DNA from: Herbaspirillum huttiense
GTDB taxonomy: Bacteria > Pseudomonadota > Gammaproteobacteria > Burkholderiales > Burkholderiaceae_D
NCBI RefSeq assembly: GCF_004367745.1
Contig: NZ_CP037993.1
Span: 1,736,001-1,800,000, forward strand
Length of the DNA: 64,000 nucleotides
Direction of reading: 5' to 3'
Positions 1-10,251 of the stretch are shown here, one piece after another (the stretch's first letter is position 1; each line of letters starts with the position of its first letter). Below the pieces are notes generated by a model, which saw nothing but the letters and a program-made list of their open reading frames with translations, did no database searches and was not told the origin of the DNA. A program made the translations under genes and the position numbers.

Positions 1-3000
1 TCGATCTCGGCCTCGCTGCCGGGCGCCAGTCCGGAGACCATGGCGGCGACCGTGGCCACGCCGCTGGAACGCGCCATGGGCGCGATTGCGGGCGTGACCG
101 AGATGACCTCGACCAGCTCGCAAAACTCCACCCGCATCACCCTGCAATTCGACCTGAACCGCGACATCGACGGCGCCGCCCGTGACGTGCAGGCCGCGCT
201 CAATGCCGCGCGCAACCTGCTGCCTACCGGCATGCCGAGCAATCCGACCTACCGCAAGGTCAACCCGGCCGATGCGCCCATCCTGATCCTGGCCATGACG
301 TCCGACACCATGACCCAGGGCCAGATGTATGACGCTGCCGACAGCATCGTGGCGCAGAAACTGTCGCAGGTGCGCGGAGTGGGACAGGTGAGCGTGGGCG
401 GCAGTTCGCAGCCGGCGGTGCGCATCGAGCTCAATCCGACGGCGCTCAACAAATACGGCATCGGCAGCGCCGACGTGCGCACGGCCGTAGCCGCCACCAA
501 TGCCAATCGTCCCAAGGGTTTGCTGGAAGATGATGGCCGCAACTGGCAGATCTACGCCAACGACCAGGCCAAGACCGCCGCTGAATATGCGCCGCTGATC
601 GTCTCCTACCGCAACGGCACGCCGGTGCGGGTGCAGGATGTGGCCGAGGTGCGCGACTCGGTGGCCGATGTGCGCAATGCCGGTTCTTCCAACGGCAAGC
701 CTTCGGTGCTCATCATCATCAACCGCCAGCCGGGCGCCAACATCATCGAGACGGTCGACAACGTTCGCGCCTTGCTGCCGCAGTTGCAGGCCTCGATCCC
801 GTCGGCCATCGACATGAAGGTGGTGCTGGACCGCACCCCGACCATCCGCGCTTCGTTGAAGGAAACCGAGTTCACCCTGATGCTGTCGGTGGCGCTGGTG
901 ATCATGGTGGTGTTCCTGTTCCTGCGTAATGCGCGGGCCACGCTGATCCCGGCGGTGGCCGTTCCCGTCTCGCTGATCGGGACCTTCGGCATCATGTACC
1001 TGGCCGGATTCAGCCTCGACAATCTTTCGCTGATGGCGCTGACCATTGCCACCGGCTTCGTGGTCGATGATGCCATCGTGGTGCTGGAAAACATTTCGCG
1101 CCACATCGAAGCCGGCATGAAGCCTTACAAGGCGGCCTTGCTGGGTGCGCGCGAAGTGGGCTTCACGGTGCTGTCGATGAGCATTTCGCTGATCGCCGTC
1201 TTCATTCCCATCCTGATGATGGAGGGGATCGTCGGGCGGCTCTTCCGCGAGTTCGCCATCACCTTGTCGGTGGCCATCCTGGTCTCGCTGGTGGTGTCGC
1301 TGACGACCACGCCCATGATGTGTGCGCAGCTGCTGCGCCATGATCCCGAGGGCGATGCAGCGCGCCGCCAGCGCCGCCATCCGTGGCTGCAGAAAATCGC
1401 CGACCAGAGCGCGGCCATCTTCGAGGACATGCTGCTGGCCTACGAGCGCACGCTGGCCTGGGCCCTGCGCGCTGCGCCGCTGATGATGCTGATCCTGCTG
1501 GGCACGATTGCATTGAACGTTTACTTGTACAAGGCGATTCCCAAGGGCTTCTTCCCGCAGCAGGATACCGGCCGCCTGGTCGGCGGCATCCGGGGCGACC
1601 AGGCCATTTCCTTCCAGGCCATGCGCACCAAGCTCAACGAGTTCATCGACATCGTCAAGGCCGATCCGGCCGTCTCCGATGTGGTGGCCTTCACCGGCGG
1701 ACAACGGCGCAACGGCGGCTTCATGTACGTGACGCTCAAGCCCCTCTCTGAACGAAAAGACAGTGCCGACAAGATCGTGGCACGGTTGCGCATCAAGACC
1801 GCCAAGGTGGCCGGTGCGCGGGTGTTCCTGGTGCCGGTGCAGGACATCCGCATCGGCGCGCGGCAGAGCGATTCGCAGTATGAGTATTCGCTCAAGTCGG
1901 ACGATGTGGGCCTCTTGCGCATCTGGGAGCCCAAGATTCGCCTGGCGCTGTCCAATCTGAAGGAGCTGGAAGACATCAGCACCGACCAGCAGGACAACGG
2001 CCTGCAGACCACGCTGACCATCGACCGCGAGACCGCCATGCGCGCTGGCGTCACGCCGCAGCTGATCGACTCCACCCTGTCGGACCTGTTCGGCCAGCGC
2101 CAGATTTCTACCATCTACAGCGGCATGAACCAGTACCACGTGGTGATGGAAGCGGCCCCGCAATACTGGCAGAGTCCGGAAACCCTGCGCGATACCTATG
2201 TCAGCCTGGCCGGCTCTTCCAATCTCTCGCCGACCACCTCCAGTCTCTCGACACCGCCGGCGCTGTCGGCCTCGGGCAAGCTGAACGCCAACACCGGACT
2301 GGCGCAGACCATTTCCACGGCGGCCTCGCGCCAGATCCCACTGGCGGCGTTTTCGCGCTTCGAACCGACCACGACGGCGCTGTCGGTCAGCCATGAGGGC
2401 CAGTTCGTGGCCTCCACGCTGTCCTTCAACCTGGCCGAGGGCGTGTCGCTGTCGCAGGCCACCGCCGCCATCGACCGCGCCATGGCGCAACTGGGCGTGC
2501 CCACCAGCGTGCTGGGCACTTTTGCGGGGACGGCCAATGCCTTCCAGGCTTCGACCTCCAGCCAGCCCATCCTGATCCTCACGGCCTTGCTGGCGGTGTA
2601 CATCGTGCTGGGCATCCTGTACGAGAGCCTGATCCATCCCATCACCATCATCTCCACGCTGCCCTCGGCGGGGGTGGGCGCACTGCTGGCGCTGATGGTG
2701 ACCGGCACCGACTTCAGCCTCATTGCCCTGATCGGCGTGATCCTGCTGATCGGCATCGTCAAGAAGAACGCCATCATGATGGTGGACTTCGCCATCGATG
2801 CCGAACGCAATCGCGGGATGTCGCCGCGCGATGCCATCTTCGAGGCCTGCAAGCTGCGCTTCCGTCCCATCATGATGACCACCATGGCAGCGTTGCTGGG
2901 TGCGATCCCCCTGGCCATCGGCCACGGCGATGGCGCCGAGCTGCGCCAGCCGCTGGGCATCTCGATCGTGGGCGGGCTGGTGGTGAGCCAGCTGCTCACG

Positions 3001-3102
3001 CTCTACACGACCCCGGTGGTGTACCTGTACATGGAACGCCTGAGCGCCTGGAGCCGCCGCCGCTTCGGCCGCAAGAACAAGACAGAAACCTCGGCGGCCT
3101 GA
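1..3102 (+). CDS. RND multidrug efflux pump inner-membrane transporter (MdtC/MuxC-like), 5' end outside window
   Basis: The reading frame is open from base 1 ([15 protein letters not shown]...), a conserved RND segment normally about 45 residues into the protein, so the true start lies upstream of the window; the ATG at 40 is internal. The family is a proton-driven inner-membrane pump working with a periplasmic adaptor and an outer-membrane channel. The TM4 Asp-Asp pair of the proton relay is present ([10 protein letters not shown], bases 1066-1071), as is the TM10 lysine ([10 protein letters not shown], near 2761). Twelve membrane segments and two large periplasmic loops fit the 1033 residues seen. 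The channel gene follows 22 bases after the stop. Closest in style to MdtC/MuxC; substrates cannot be read from sequence. Confidence 0.93.
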   Translation, partial: SISASLPGASPETMAATVATPLERAMGAIAGVTEMTSTSSQNSTRITLQFDLNRDIDGAARDVQAALNAARNLLPTGMPSNPTYRKVNPADAPILILAMTSDTMTQGQMYDAADSIVAQKLSQVRGVGQVSVGGSSQPAVRIELNPTALNKYGIGSADVRTAVAATNANRPKGLLEDDGRNWQIYANDQAKTAAEYAPLIVSYRNGTPVRVQDVAEVRDSVADVRNAGSSNGKPSVLIIINRQPGANIIETVDNVRALLPQLQASIPSAIDMKVVLDRTPTIRASLKETEFTLMLSVALVIMVVFLFLRNARATLIPAVAVPVSLIGTFGIMYLAGFSLDNLSLMALTIATGFVVDDAIVVLENISRHIEAGMKPYKAALLGAREVGFTVLSMSISLIAVFIPILMMEGIVGRLFREFAITLSVAILVSLVVSLTTTPMMCAQLLRHDPEGDAARRQRRHPWLQKIADQSAAIFEDMLLAYERTLAWALRAAPLMMLILLGTIALNVYLYKAIPKGFFPQQDTGRLVGGIRGDQAISFQAMRTKLNEFIDIVKADPAVSDVVAFTGGQRRNGGFMYVTLKPLSERKDSADKIVARLRIKTAKVAGARVFLVPVQDIRIGARQSDSQYEYSLKSDDVGLLRIWEPKIRLALSNLKELEDISTDQQDNGLQTTLTIDRETAMRAGVTPQLIDSTLSDLFGQRQISTIYSGMNQYHVVMEAAPQYWQSPETLRDTYVSLAGSSNLSPTTSSLSTPPALSASGKLNANTGLAQTISTAASRQIPLAAFSRFEPTTTALSVSHEGQFVASTLSFNLAEGVSLSQATAAIDRAMAQLGVPTSVLGTFAGTANAFQASTSSQPILILTALLAVYIVLGILYESLIHPITIISTLPSAGVGALLALMVTGTDFSLIALIGVILLIGIVKKNAIMMVDFAIDAERNRGMSPRDAIFEACKLRFRPIMMTTMAALLGAIPLAIGHGDGAELRQPLGISIVGGLVVSQLLTLYTTPVVYLYMERLSAWSRRRFGRKNKTETSAA

Positions 3103-3124
3103 GGCTGCCGCCATGGAGAAACGC

Positions 3125-4684
3125 ATGACGCAACAAGACCTGTTCAAACTCAAGCCCCTGCTGACCGTGCTGGCGGCCAGCTTCGCGCTGGCGGCCTGCT
3201 CGGTCGGGCCCGACTACGTGCGCCCGCAGATGGACATCGGCCCCGCCGTCTTCAAGGAAGGCCAGAACTGGAAGCCGGCCCAGCCGCGCGACCTCGCTGC
3301 CGATGGCAAGTGGTGGGAAATGTTCGGCGATCCGCAATTGAATGCGCTGGCCGAGCAGGTCGATATCTCCAACCAGAACCTGGCGCTGGCCGAAGCCAAT
3401 TTCCGCAACGCCGTGGCGCTGGTGCAAAGCTCGCGCTCGCCTTATTCGCCGACGCTGGCGGCTTCGGCCGGTGCGTCGCGCGGACGTTCCGGCTCTGCCG
3501 GTTCGTCATCCAGTTCGTCGAACTCAGCCAATTCGTCCAATTCGTCCAATTCGTCCGGCAATAGTTCGAGTTCGGGCAGCGTGCGCAATTCCTACACCTT
3601 TTCGCTGACGGCCTCGTGGGAAGCCGACATCTGGGGCAAGGTGCGGCGCGATGTCGAATCCAGCCAGGCCAGCGCCCAGGCCAGCGCGGCCGATCTGGCC
3701 GGTGCGCGCCTGTCGGCGCAGGCACAGCTGGCGCAGAACTATCTGCAACTGCGCGTGCTGGACGCCCAGCAGCAACTGCTGGAAGACACGGTGCAGGCCT
3801 ACCAGCGTTCGCTGCAGGTCACGCAGAACCAGTATGCCGCCGGGCTGGTGGCCAAGTCCGATGTGATCCAGGCGCAGACGCAACTGAAGTCTGCACAGGC
3901 CTCCGCGCTGGACAATGGCGTGACGCGGGCCCAGGTGGAGCACGCCATCGCGCTGCTGGTCGGCAAGACGCCCGCTGAATTCTCGCTGCCGCGCGCGCCG
4001 CTTACGGCGGTGGCCCCGCCGGTGCCGCAGGGCGTGCCGTCGATGCTGCTGGAGCGCCGTCCCGATGTGGCCGCCGCCGAGCGCCGCGTGGCCTCGGCCA
4101 ATGCCAAGATCGGCGTGGCCAAGGCGGCGTATTTTCCCAGCCTGACCTTGTCGGCCTCGGGCGGGTATCAAAGCTCGACCTTCGCCGACTGGTTCACGCT
4201 GCCGGGACGCGTCTGGTCGCTCGGTCCGCAACTGGCGCAAACGATTTTCGATGGCGGTGCGCGCGCAGCGGCCACCGACCAGGCGATTGCCACCTATGAC
4301 GGCACGGTCGCCACCTACAAGCAGACGGTGCTGACCGCCTTCCAGGATGTGGAAGACAACCTGGCCGCGCTGCGCATCCTGGAGCAGGAAGCGGCGGTGC
4401 AAGGCGAAGCGCTGCAGGCCGCACGCCAGGCCGTCACGCTGGTGACCAATCAGTACAAGGCGGGGACGGTGAGCTACGTCAACGTCATCACGGCACAAGC
4501 CACGGCGCTGTCGGCCGAGCTGACTTCATTGAATATCCTCAACCGCCGCATGGCCGCCAGCGTGCTGCTGGCCAAGGCGCTGGGCGGGGGCTGGGACGGG
4601 CATAGCCTGGATGACCTCGGCCCGCTGCAACAGCAGGTGGCCGACAAGGCCAAGGGATTGAAGGACAACGCAGCGCTGCGTTGA
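3125..4684 (+). CDS. RND efflux outer-membrane channel lipoprotein (NodT/OprM family)
   Basis: This 519-residue protein is the outer-membrane channel of the pump encoded upstream. It has a lipoprotein signal peptide ending LAACSVGPDYVRP, which puts the lipidated Cys about 25 residues in, and two outer-membrane-efflux repeats. The start at 3125 is preferred because GGAG at 3115-3118 lies six bases upstream; an ATG at 3113 is in frame but has no ribosome site and would add four residues. Residues about 122-155 are a low-complexity Ser/Asn stretch between SPTLAASAGASRGR and NSYTFSLTASWE. In OprM these flanks are the first pair of beta strands, so the insert should sit in the first extracellular loop. 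It ends 23 bases from the convergent pabB-pabC gene, with no obvious terminator between. Confidence 0.93.
   Translation: MTQQDLFKLKPLLTVLAASFALAACSVGPDYVRPQMDIGPAVFKEGQNWKPAQPRDLAADGKWWEMFGDPQLNALAEQVDISNQNLALAEANFRNAVALVQSSRSPYSPTLAASAGASRGRSGSAGSSSSSSNSANSSNSSNSSGNSSSSGSVRNSYTFSLTASWEADIWGKVRRDVESSQASAQASAADLAGARLSAQAQLAQNYLQLRVLDAQQQLLEDTVQAYQRSLQVTQNQYAAGLVAKSDVIQAQTQLKSAQASALDNGVTRAQVEHAIALLVGKTPAEFSLPRAPLTAVAPPVPQGVPSMLLERRPDVAAAERRVASANAKIGVAKAAYFPSLTLSASGGYQSSTFADWFTLPGRVWSLGPQLAQTIFDGGARAAATDQAIATYDGTVATYKQTVLTAFQDVEDNLAALRILEQEAAVQGEALQAARQAVTLVTNQYKAGTVSYVNVITAQATALSAELTSLNILNRRMAASVLLAKALGGGWDGHSLDDLGPLQQQVADKAKGLKDNAALR
3532..3556 (+). repeat. 9-bp in-frame tandem repeat (TTCGTCCAA, about 2.8 copies)
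   Basis: The unit TTCGTCCAA occurs at 3532-3540 and 3541-3549, with a partial third copy at 3550-3556. It encodes repeats of Asn-Ser-Ser inside the Ser/Asn-rich loop of the efflux channel. Because the unit is a multiple of three, copy-number change would alter loop length without breaking the frame. Confidence 0.85.
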
Positions 4685-4707
4685 GTTGAATTGAGTGTGT
4701 AGTCGGG

Positions 4708-6537
4708 TCAGGCGGTGGCCAGCACCGCCGGCAGCGCCCCGCGCAAGGCGTTGCAGACCACGATTTCCTCTGCCGCCAGCAGGTCGGCGCGGGTGATGAC
4801 GGCTTCCACCGCATCCCATTGCGGGTCGTCCAGCAGCACGCGCCGCATCACGCCCGGCAGGACGCCGCAGGCCAGCGGCGGCGTGCACCAGCGGCCGCCG
4901 ATCCTGACGAAGACATTGCTGCGGCCGCCTTCGGTCAGTTCATCCCGTTCATTGAAGAAGAGCTGGTCAAAGCCGCCGCGCCGTTCGGCCTCTTGCCAGG
5001 CGGCGTCGTAGCGGGCGCGCTGGCTGCTCTTGTGACGCAGGAAGAGGTCGCTGCTGTCGGTGGCAGTGTCGGCCAGGAAGACCTTGACCGGCGCGGTCAG
5101 CGGGTTCAGGGGCGCATGCTGGATCGTGATGCCGCCCTGGGCATCCAGCGCCAGCCGCAGCCGATAGGACGTTTGGTCAGAAAGTTCAGCACAGGCCGCA
5201 TCGAGCCGCAATGCAATCGCCGTCGCATCGCAGGGATAGCCCAGCTGTGAAGCAGAATTCTTCAGGCGCGCCAGATGCAGCGCCAGATGGCGGCAGCCAG
5301 CGCGCGTGGCGTGGATGGTTTCAAACAAGCTGACGCTTTGTGCCAATTCGGTAAGGAAGCCTGACTTCAACTGGCATTCTGCAAATTCGGACGCAGCCTC
5401 ACTGTCGTAGACGATGCCTGCACCAACCCCCATCACGCCCTGGCGCACACCGTCCTGGGCTGCCTGCAATTCCAGCGTGCGGATCGGTACCGAGAGGCAG
5501 AAGTCACCGATGGCCGGACCCTCCGCACGCGGCGGCGCGAACCAGCCGATGGCACCGGTATAGAGTCCGCGCGGCGCGGTCTCCAGTTCATCGATGATCT
5601 GCATGGTGCGGCGTTTGGGCGCACCGGTGATCGAGCCGCAAGGGTAGAGCGCAGCCATCGTGTCGGCCAGCGTGGCGTTTTCGCGCAGGCGGGCGCGGAT
5701 GGTCGAAGTCATCTGCAGCACCTGCCCGTAGCGGCGCACGTCGAACAGATGCGGCACCTGCACCGAGCCCGGCACTGCGACGCGGCCCAGGTCATTGCGC
5801 AGCAGGTCGACGATCATGAGGTTTTCTGCACGGTTCTTTTCATCGTTGGCCAGGGCCAGGGCGCGCTGGGCATTGAGCGTGTCCGCACCTTCCTGTGTGG
5901 CCGGTACGGCGCGTGCGGTGCCCTTCATGGGCTTGGCCTTGAGCGTTCCTTGCTGATGGGCGACGAACAATTCCGGCGAACACGAGAGCACCATGCCGCC
6001 CGCCTCATCGCGCACCAGTGCGCCATACGGCACCGGCTGGCGCGCACGCAGGCGACGGTACAGGGTGATGGGATCACCCAGCACATCGAAGTGCAGGCGA
6101 TAGGTGTAGTTGACCTGGTAGGTATCGCCGGCTGCGATGTAATCGCGGATACGGTCGATGGCTGCAGTGAAGGTGGCCTCATCGACGCTGCTGCGCAGAC
6201 GGCTGATGCCCGCGTTGTCGGATTGCACTTGCGCAGACAGCCATGCCTCCACTTCGGCGGCAGACAAATGCGCGCACTGCGCAAACAACAGTACGCGCGC
6301 CAAGGGGCCAGAGAGGGCATGATGCGGCAAGCCCTGCAGCGCCGCGCCCAGTTCATAGCTCCACAAGGCCACGGCGTGCTGCCCCTCGGCCAGCGCCGCC
6401 TGCATCGCTTCGAGCATCGCCGGGAAGCCCGCCGCATCCGCGCAGGCCAGCGTGCGCACATGCCCGGTGTAGAGGCGCGAGCGCGGTTCGGCCGGGCTGG
6501 CCTGGTGGTCGTCGAGGAGGGCGAAGCAATCGTTCAT
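4708..6537 (-). CDS. pabB: Aminodeoxychorismate synthase component I fused to aminodeoxychorismate lyase (PabB-PabC)
   Basis: A 609-residue bifunctional enzyme of p-aminobenzoate (folate) synthesis. Residues 1 to about 390 are the chorismate-binding PabB part, with KPMKGTARA (the catalytic-lysine motif of PabB), GSITGAPKRRTM and GAGIVYDSEA. From about residue 404 a PabC-type PLP lyase begins (LFETIHATR), with FLRHKSSQRARY carrying the probable PLP lysine and EGGRSNVFV near the active site. The first step needs ammonia from a PabA glutaminase, not seen here. The frame is open further upstream (to 6669), but MNDCFALLDD is the usual start of the family, so 6537 is chosen; no strong ribosome site marks it. 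It is divergent from the MFS gene. Confidence 0.9.
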   Translation of the reverse strand: MNDCFALLDDHQASPAEPRSRLYTGHVRTLACADAAGFPAMLEAMQAALAEGQHAVALWSYELGAALQGLPHHALSGPLARVLLFAQCAHLSAAEVEAWLSAQVQSDNAGISRLRSSVDEATFTAAIDRIRDYIAAGDTYQVNYTYRLHFDVLGDPITLYRRLRARQPVPYGALVRDEAGGMVLSCSPELFVAHQQGTLKAKPMKGTARAVPATQEGADTLNAQRALALANDEKNRAENLMIVDLLRNDLGRVAVPGSVQVPHLFDVRRYGQVLQMTSTIRARLRENATLADTMAALYPCGSITGAPKRRTMQIIDELETAPRGLYTGAIGWFAPPRAEGPAIGDFCLSVPIRTLELQAAQDGVRQGVMGVGAGIVYDSEAASEFAECQLKSGFLTELAQSVSLFETIHATRAGCRHLALHLARLKNSASQLGYPCDATAIALRLDAACAELSDQTSYRLRLALDAQGGITIQHAPLNPLTAPVKVFLADTATDSSDLFLRHKSSQRARYDAAWQEAERRGGFDQLFFNERDELTEGGRSNVFVRIGGRWCTPPLACGVLPGVMRRVLLDDPQWDAVEAVITRADLLAAEEIVVCNALRGALPAVLATA

Positions 6538-6735
6538 GAAGGGCAGTGCAAACAGAAGAGCAGGGAAGGCCGCAGGGGCAGGGATGCCGCCGGGCAAGCC
6601 GTCGCGGGGCGCGGTCGGCAGCATGATAGCGTAAAAGGTATACTTGAAGGCTTGCCGGGCGGCACGCAACGTCGGTCAATTGCCGGTCATTCGCGCTGCA
6701 CGCCGCCTTCGCACTCTTACTCCTCACCCTTGACG

Positions 6736-8139
6736 ATGCCCATACCCCGCACCTTCATCATTCCCCTGATCGTCGCCTGTGCGCTGTTCATGGAACAGAT
6801 GGATTCCACCGTCATCTCGACTTCCCTGCCGGCGCTGGCGCTGGACATGAAGGTCGATCCGATTTCGCTCAAGCTGGCGCTGACCTCGTACCTGGTCTCG
6901 CTGGCGGTCTTCATTCCCATTTCCGGCTGGATGGCCGACCGTTTCGGCTCGCTCACCATCTTCCTCGCGGCCATCTGCGTGTTCATGCTGGGCTCCATCC
7001 TCTGCGGGGCGTCCTCGACCTTGCCGCAATTCGTCGCCGCGCGTTTCCTCCAAGGCATAGGCGGGGCCATGATGGTGCCGGTCGGACGGCTGGTGATCCT
7101 GCGCAGCGTGGAGAAGGTCAATCTGGTCAAGGCGCTGTCCTATCTCACCATTCCGGCCTTGTTCGGTCCCGTGCTGGGGCCGCCGCTGGGGGGCTTCATC
7201 ACGACCTATTTCCATTGGCGCTGGATCTTCTTCATCAACATTCCCATCAGCATCCTCGGTCTGTATCTCGCCACGCGCTTCATTCCGGATCTGAAGGCGG
7301 AACAGGTTTCACGGCTGGACATCGTCGGCTTCATCCTCTCGGCGCTGGGCTGCTCGCTACTGATGATGGGGCTGGCGACGTCCGGCCGTCACCTGGTCTC
7401 GGGCGATATCTCGCTGGCCTGCGTGGTAGCGGGTGTGCTGTTCCTGTGCGCCTACGGTTGGCACGCGCGCCGCGCCACGGCACCGCTGATCGACCTGGCG
7501 CTGCTGAAGATCCCCACGCTGCGGGCCGGCGTCTTCGGCGGCTCGCTGTATCGCGTGGGCATCGGGGCCATTCCCTTCCTGCTGCCGCTGATGCTGCAGC
7601 TGGGATTTGGCTATACGCCTTTCCATTCCGGCCTGCTGACCTGCGCTTCGGCTGCGGGTGCGATGTTCATGAAGACCATCGCCGCACGCTTCCTGCGCCG
7701 CTACGGTTTTCGCCGGGTGCTGCTGGTCAATGGCGCGCTGGGCGTGCTGGGCTTGTGGGCACTGGCTACCTTCACGCCGCAGACGCCTTATCTGGTGATG
7801 CTCATCATCCTGCTGGTCGGCGGCTGCTTCCGCTCGCTGCAGTTCACCAGCCTCAATGCGATTTCCTATGCCGATGTCGACAAGGTCCGCCTGAGCCAGG
7901 CCACCAGCATGGCCAGCGTGGCGCAGCAGTTGTCGATCGGCATGGGCGTGGTGCTGGCGGGGTTTGCGCTGCAGATGTCCAACGAGCTCCAGGGCCATGC
8001 CACGCTGGTGGCGCAGGACTTCTGGCCGGCCTTCCTGGTGGTGGGGGCAGTGTCGGCGCTGGCCCTGCTGATGCTGCGCCAGTTGCCCCCCAATGCCGGG
8101 GCCGAGATGGCCGGGCAGCAAGAGAACAAGCCGGCCTGA
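6736..8139 (+). CDS. MFS multidrug transporter, DHA2 type, MdtD-like
   Basis: A 467-residue, strongly hydrophobic major facilitator protein. Near the start is MEQMDSTVISTSLPALA, the family motif with the membrane-embedded acidic residue, followed by SGWMADRFGS (loop 2-3 motif) and GIGGAMMVPVGRLVIL. GFGYTPFHSGLL and RRYGFRRVLLVNG recall E. coli MdtD, the MFS partner of the mdtABC RND operon, by my recollection of that protein. The open frame extends far upstream (to 5749) only because it runs antisense to pabB; ATG 6736 is the first Met giving a normal N-terminus, though it lacks a good Shine-Dalgarno. Probably exports drugs or metabolites by proton antiport; substrate unknown. Confidence 0.88.
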   Translation: MPIPRTFIIPLIVACALFMEQMDSTVISTSLPALALDMKVDPISLKLALTSYLVSLAVFIPISGWMADRFGSLTIFLAAICVFMLGSILCGASSTLPQFVAARFLQGIGGAMMVPVGRLVILRSVEKVNLVKALSYLTIPALFGPVLGPPLGGFITTYFHWRWIFFINIPISILGLYLATRFIPDLKAEQVSRLDIVGFILSALGCSLLMMGLATSGRHLVSGDISLACVVAGVLFLCAYGWHARRATAPLIDLALLKIPTLRAGVFGGSLYRVGIGAIPFLLPLMLQLGFGYTPFHSGLLTCASAAGAMFMKTIAARFLRRYGFRRVLLVNGALGVLGLWALATFTPQTPYLVMLIILLVGGCFRSLQFTSLNAISYADVDKVRLSQATSMASVAQQLSIGMGVVLAGFALQMSNELQGHATLVAQDFWPAFLVVGAVSALALLMLRQLPPNAGAEMAGQQENKPA

Positions 8140-8176
8140 TGCAGCGTCATCAGGCCCACGCATAACGAGGAGAACC

Positions 8177-9076
8177 ATGCAGCCCATGACGTACAAGTCC
8201 CTGTGGTTTCCGCTGGGCGCGGTCCTGATCTGGGCCGGCAATACCGTCATCAGCAAGATGTCTGCGGGCGTGATTGCGCCGGAGGATATTTCCTTCTATC
8301 GCTGGGTGCTGGCAGCGCTGCTGATGTCGCCCTTCCTGGCGCGGCCGACCTGGGCGGCGCGCGCGCAGATTCGTCCTCATCTGGGCAAGATCCTTGTGCT
8401 GGCCTTGCTGGGCATGGTGCTGTTCCAGAGCCTGGCGTATTTCGCGGCGGCCACGGCGTCGGCCACCAGCATGGGCATCATCGCTTCGCTCATGCCGCTG
8501 CTCACGCTGGTACTGAGCATCAAGCTGCTCTCTGAACCGCCGACGGTCGGCACCCTGGCTGGCGGCATCCTCTCGCTCTTCGGACTGGCGGTGCTGATCG
8601 GGCGCGGCCATCCGCTGGCGCTGTTCGACCAGGGCGTGGTCACGGGCGACCTGCTGATGCTGCTGGCCACTATCGCCTATGGCCTCTATGGCGTCATGCT
8701 GCGCCGCTGGGCGTTGCCGCTGCGTACCTGGCAACTGCTGTACATGCAGGTGCTGATGGCGGTGGTGCTGCTGTTTCCCGGCTACGTGCTGGGCCATCAT
8801 TCGCCGCTCACACGCGAGAACCTGCCCATCCTGCTCTATGCGGGCATTGCCGCCTCCATCCTGTCGCAGTTTCTGTGGATGCGCGGGGTACAGTATCTGG
8901 GCGCGAGCCGCTGTGCCATTTTCGTGAACCTGATGCCGGTCTTCACTGTCATCATTGCGGTGGTGGCGCTGGGCGAGCAATTGCACGGCTATCACGCCAT
9001 CGGTGGGCTCATCACGCTGGCCGGCGTGATCATGGCCCAGGTCTTCAAGCAGCGACTGCGCTGGCGCACCGGCTGA
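8177..9076 (+). CDS. EamA/DMT-superfamily permease
   Basis: A 299-residue protein with two EamA repeats and about ten membrane helices, as expected for drug/metabolite transporters (AVLIWAGNTVISKMSAG at the N-terminus, GLITLAGVIMAQVFKQ at the end). The ATG at 8177 has GAGGAGA at 8167-8173 as ribosome site; upstream in-frame codons overlap the MFS gene and lack one. It starts 38 bases after the MFS stop on the same strand, so the two are probably co-transcribed. Such proteins usually export amino acids, nucleosides or other metabolites; substrate not predictable. Confidence 0.88.
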   Translation: MQPMTYKSLWFPLGAVLIWAGNTVISKMSAGVIAPEDISFYRWVLAALLMSPFLARPTWAARAQIRPHLGKILVLALLGMVLFQSLAYFAAATASATSMGIIASLMPLLTLVLSIKLLSEPPTVGTLAGGILSLFGLAVLIGRGHPLALFDQGVVTGDLLMLLATIAYGLYGVMLRRWALPLRTWQLLYMQVLMAVVLLFPGYVLGHHSPLTRENLPILLYAGIAASILSQFLWMRGVQYLGASRCAIFVNLMPVFTVIIAVVALGEQLHGYHAIGGLITLAGVIMAQVFKQRLRWRTG

Positions 9077-9106
9077 TCTCATAAAAAACAGGAACAGGAA
9101 AGAGAC

Positions 9107-10093
9107 ATGATCGATCCCGCCATGATCGTCAACTGCACGGTCTACAAGAAGGGCAAGAAGCTGCGCGACATCAGCCTCGATGAAATCAGCGACGTGCTGG
9201 AAGAAGAGGGCACCTTCGTCTGGCTGGGCTTGCTGGAGCCCAATGTCGAGCTGATGAACAAGATCAAGGAAGAATTCTGCCTGCACGAACTGGCCGTGGA
9301 AGATGCCTACGCCGCGCACCAGCGGCCCAAGATCGAGGAATACGGTGACACCCTTTTCGTGGTGCTGCACACGGCCCAGCTGGCCGGCGGCGAAGTGCTG
9401 TTCGGCGAGACCCACATCCTGACCGGCCCGCGTTTCGTGGTCACGGTGCGGCATGGTGCCTCGCGCAGCTATGCCAAGGTGCGCGAGCACTGCGAGATGC
9501 TGCCCGAGCGCCTGGTGCGCGGACCCAGTTTCGTGCTGTATTCCATCATGGACTTCGTGGTCGACAACTATCGTCCCATCATGGACGACCTCGAAACCAA
9601 GTTCAGCCAGTACGAGGAACAGCTCTTCAATCCCGGTGCGCTCATCGGCAAGGCCTACCTGCAGGAGCTGTACCAGTTGAAGCGCCAGCTGATCCGCCTG
9701 CGCTCGGTCGCCACGCCGCTGCTGGACGTCTGCACCCAGCTGCTGCGTTTCCATGAAGGCTTGATCACCAAGGAAGGCAAGGCCTACTTTCGCGACATCT
9801 ACGACCACGTGGTGCGCTTCATCGACACCGGCGACCGCCTGCGTGAAATGGTGGAGTCGGCCGTGCAGATCAACCTGGCCCAGGTCACCATCCACCAGAA
9901 CGAGATCGTGCAGACCCTGGCCGGCTGGGGTGCCATCCTGGCCATCCCGACCATGATCTTCAGCCTCTACGGCATGAACTTCGCGCACATGCCGGGCCTG
10001 TCCTGGCAATGGAGCTTCCCGCTGGTGCTGGGCGGCATCATCACCGCCTGCACGCTGCTGTGGCGGCGTTTGCGCAAGGCGGGCTGGCTCTAG
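9107..10093 (+). CDS. corA: CorA-family magnesium/cobalt transporter
   Basis: A 328-residue member of the CorA pentameric Mg2+ channel family: a large acidic, helical cytoplasmic domain (residues about 1-265) and two C-terminal membrane helices. The signature Gly-Met-Asn is at the end of the first helix (FSLYGMNFAHMPGL), followed by the short periplasmic loop and the second helix (WSFPLVLGGIITACTLLW), ending in a basic tail. A purine-rich ribosome site (CAGGAAAGAG) precedes ATG 9107. It lies 30 bases after the DMT permease and is followed by a strong GC-rich hairpin. Confidence 0.92.
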   Translation: MIDPAMIVNCTVYKKGKKLRDISLDEISDVLEEEGTFVWLGLLEPNVELMNKIKEEFCLHELAVEDAYAAHQRPKIEEYGDTLFVVLHTAQLAGGEVLFGETHILTGPRFVVTVRHGASRSYAKVREHCEMLPERLVRGPSFVLYSIMDFVVDNYRPIMDDLETKFSQYEEQLFNPGALIGKAYLQELYQLKRQLIRLRSVATPLLDVCTQLLRFHEGLITKEGKAYFRDIYDHVVRFIDTGDRLREMVESAVQINLAQVTIHQNEIVQTLAGWGAILAIPTMIFSLYGMNFAHMPGLSWQWSFPLVLGGIITACTLLWRRLRKAGWL

Positions 10094-10124
10094 CGCGCTT
10101 TTTCTGAAACCTGTGTAAAGACCT

Positions 10125-10157
10125 CCGGCGGGTGCGGCAATATGTCGCACCCGCCGG
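10125..10157 (+). terminator. GC-rich hairpin, probable terminator after corA
   Basis: Perfect 12-bp arms (CCGGCGGGTGCG at 10125-10136 and its complement at 10146-10157) enclose a 9-base loop, about 30 bases after the corA stop. The following T-run is short (CTCGTTTGC), so intrinsic termination may be inefficient. Confidence 0.6.
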
Positions 10158-10251
10158 CTCGTTTGCATCGCTAGACTATGCGCGGCGTCTTCTGCAGGTC
10201 ACATTTCGTCCCCCGAATCCGGATTCGCGTCCTGAATGCGATTCATTCTTC

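Noticed and set aside
5749..6735. N-terminal extension of the MFS transporter by about 330 residues
   Set aside because: The added part is antisense to pabB and unlike any transporter; the normal N-terminus starts at 6736.
8150..10168. 672-codon minus-strand frame opposite the DMT and corA genes
   Set aside because: Antisense shadow of two well-supported genes; Gln/His/Arg-rich with no family resemblance.
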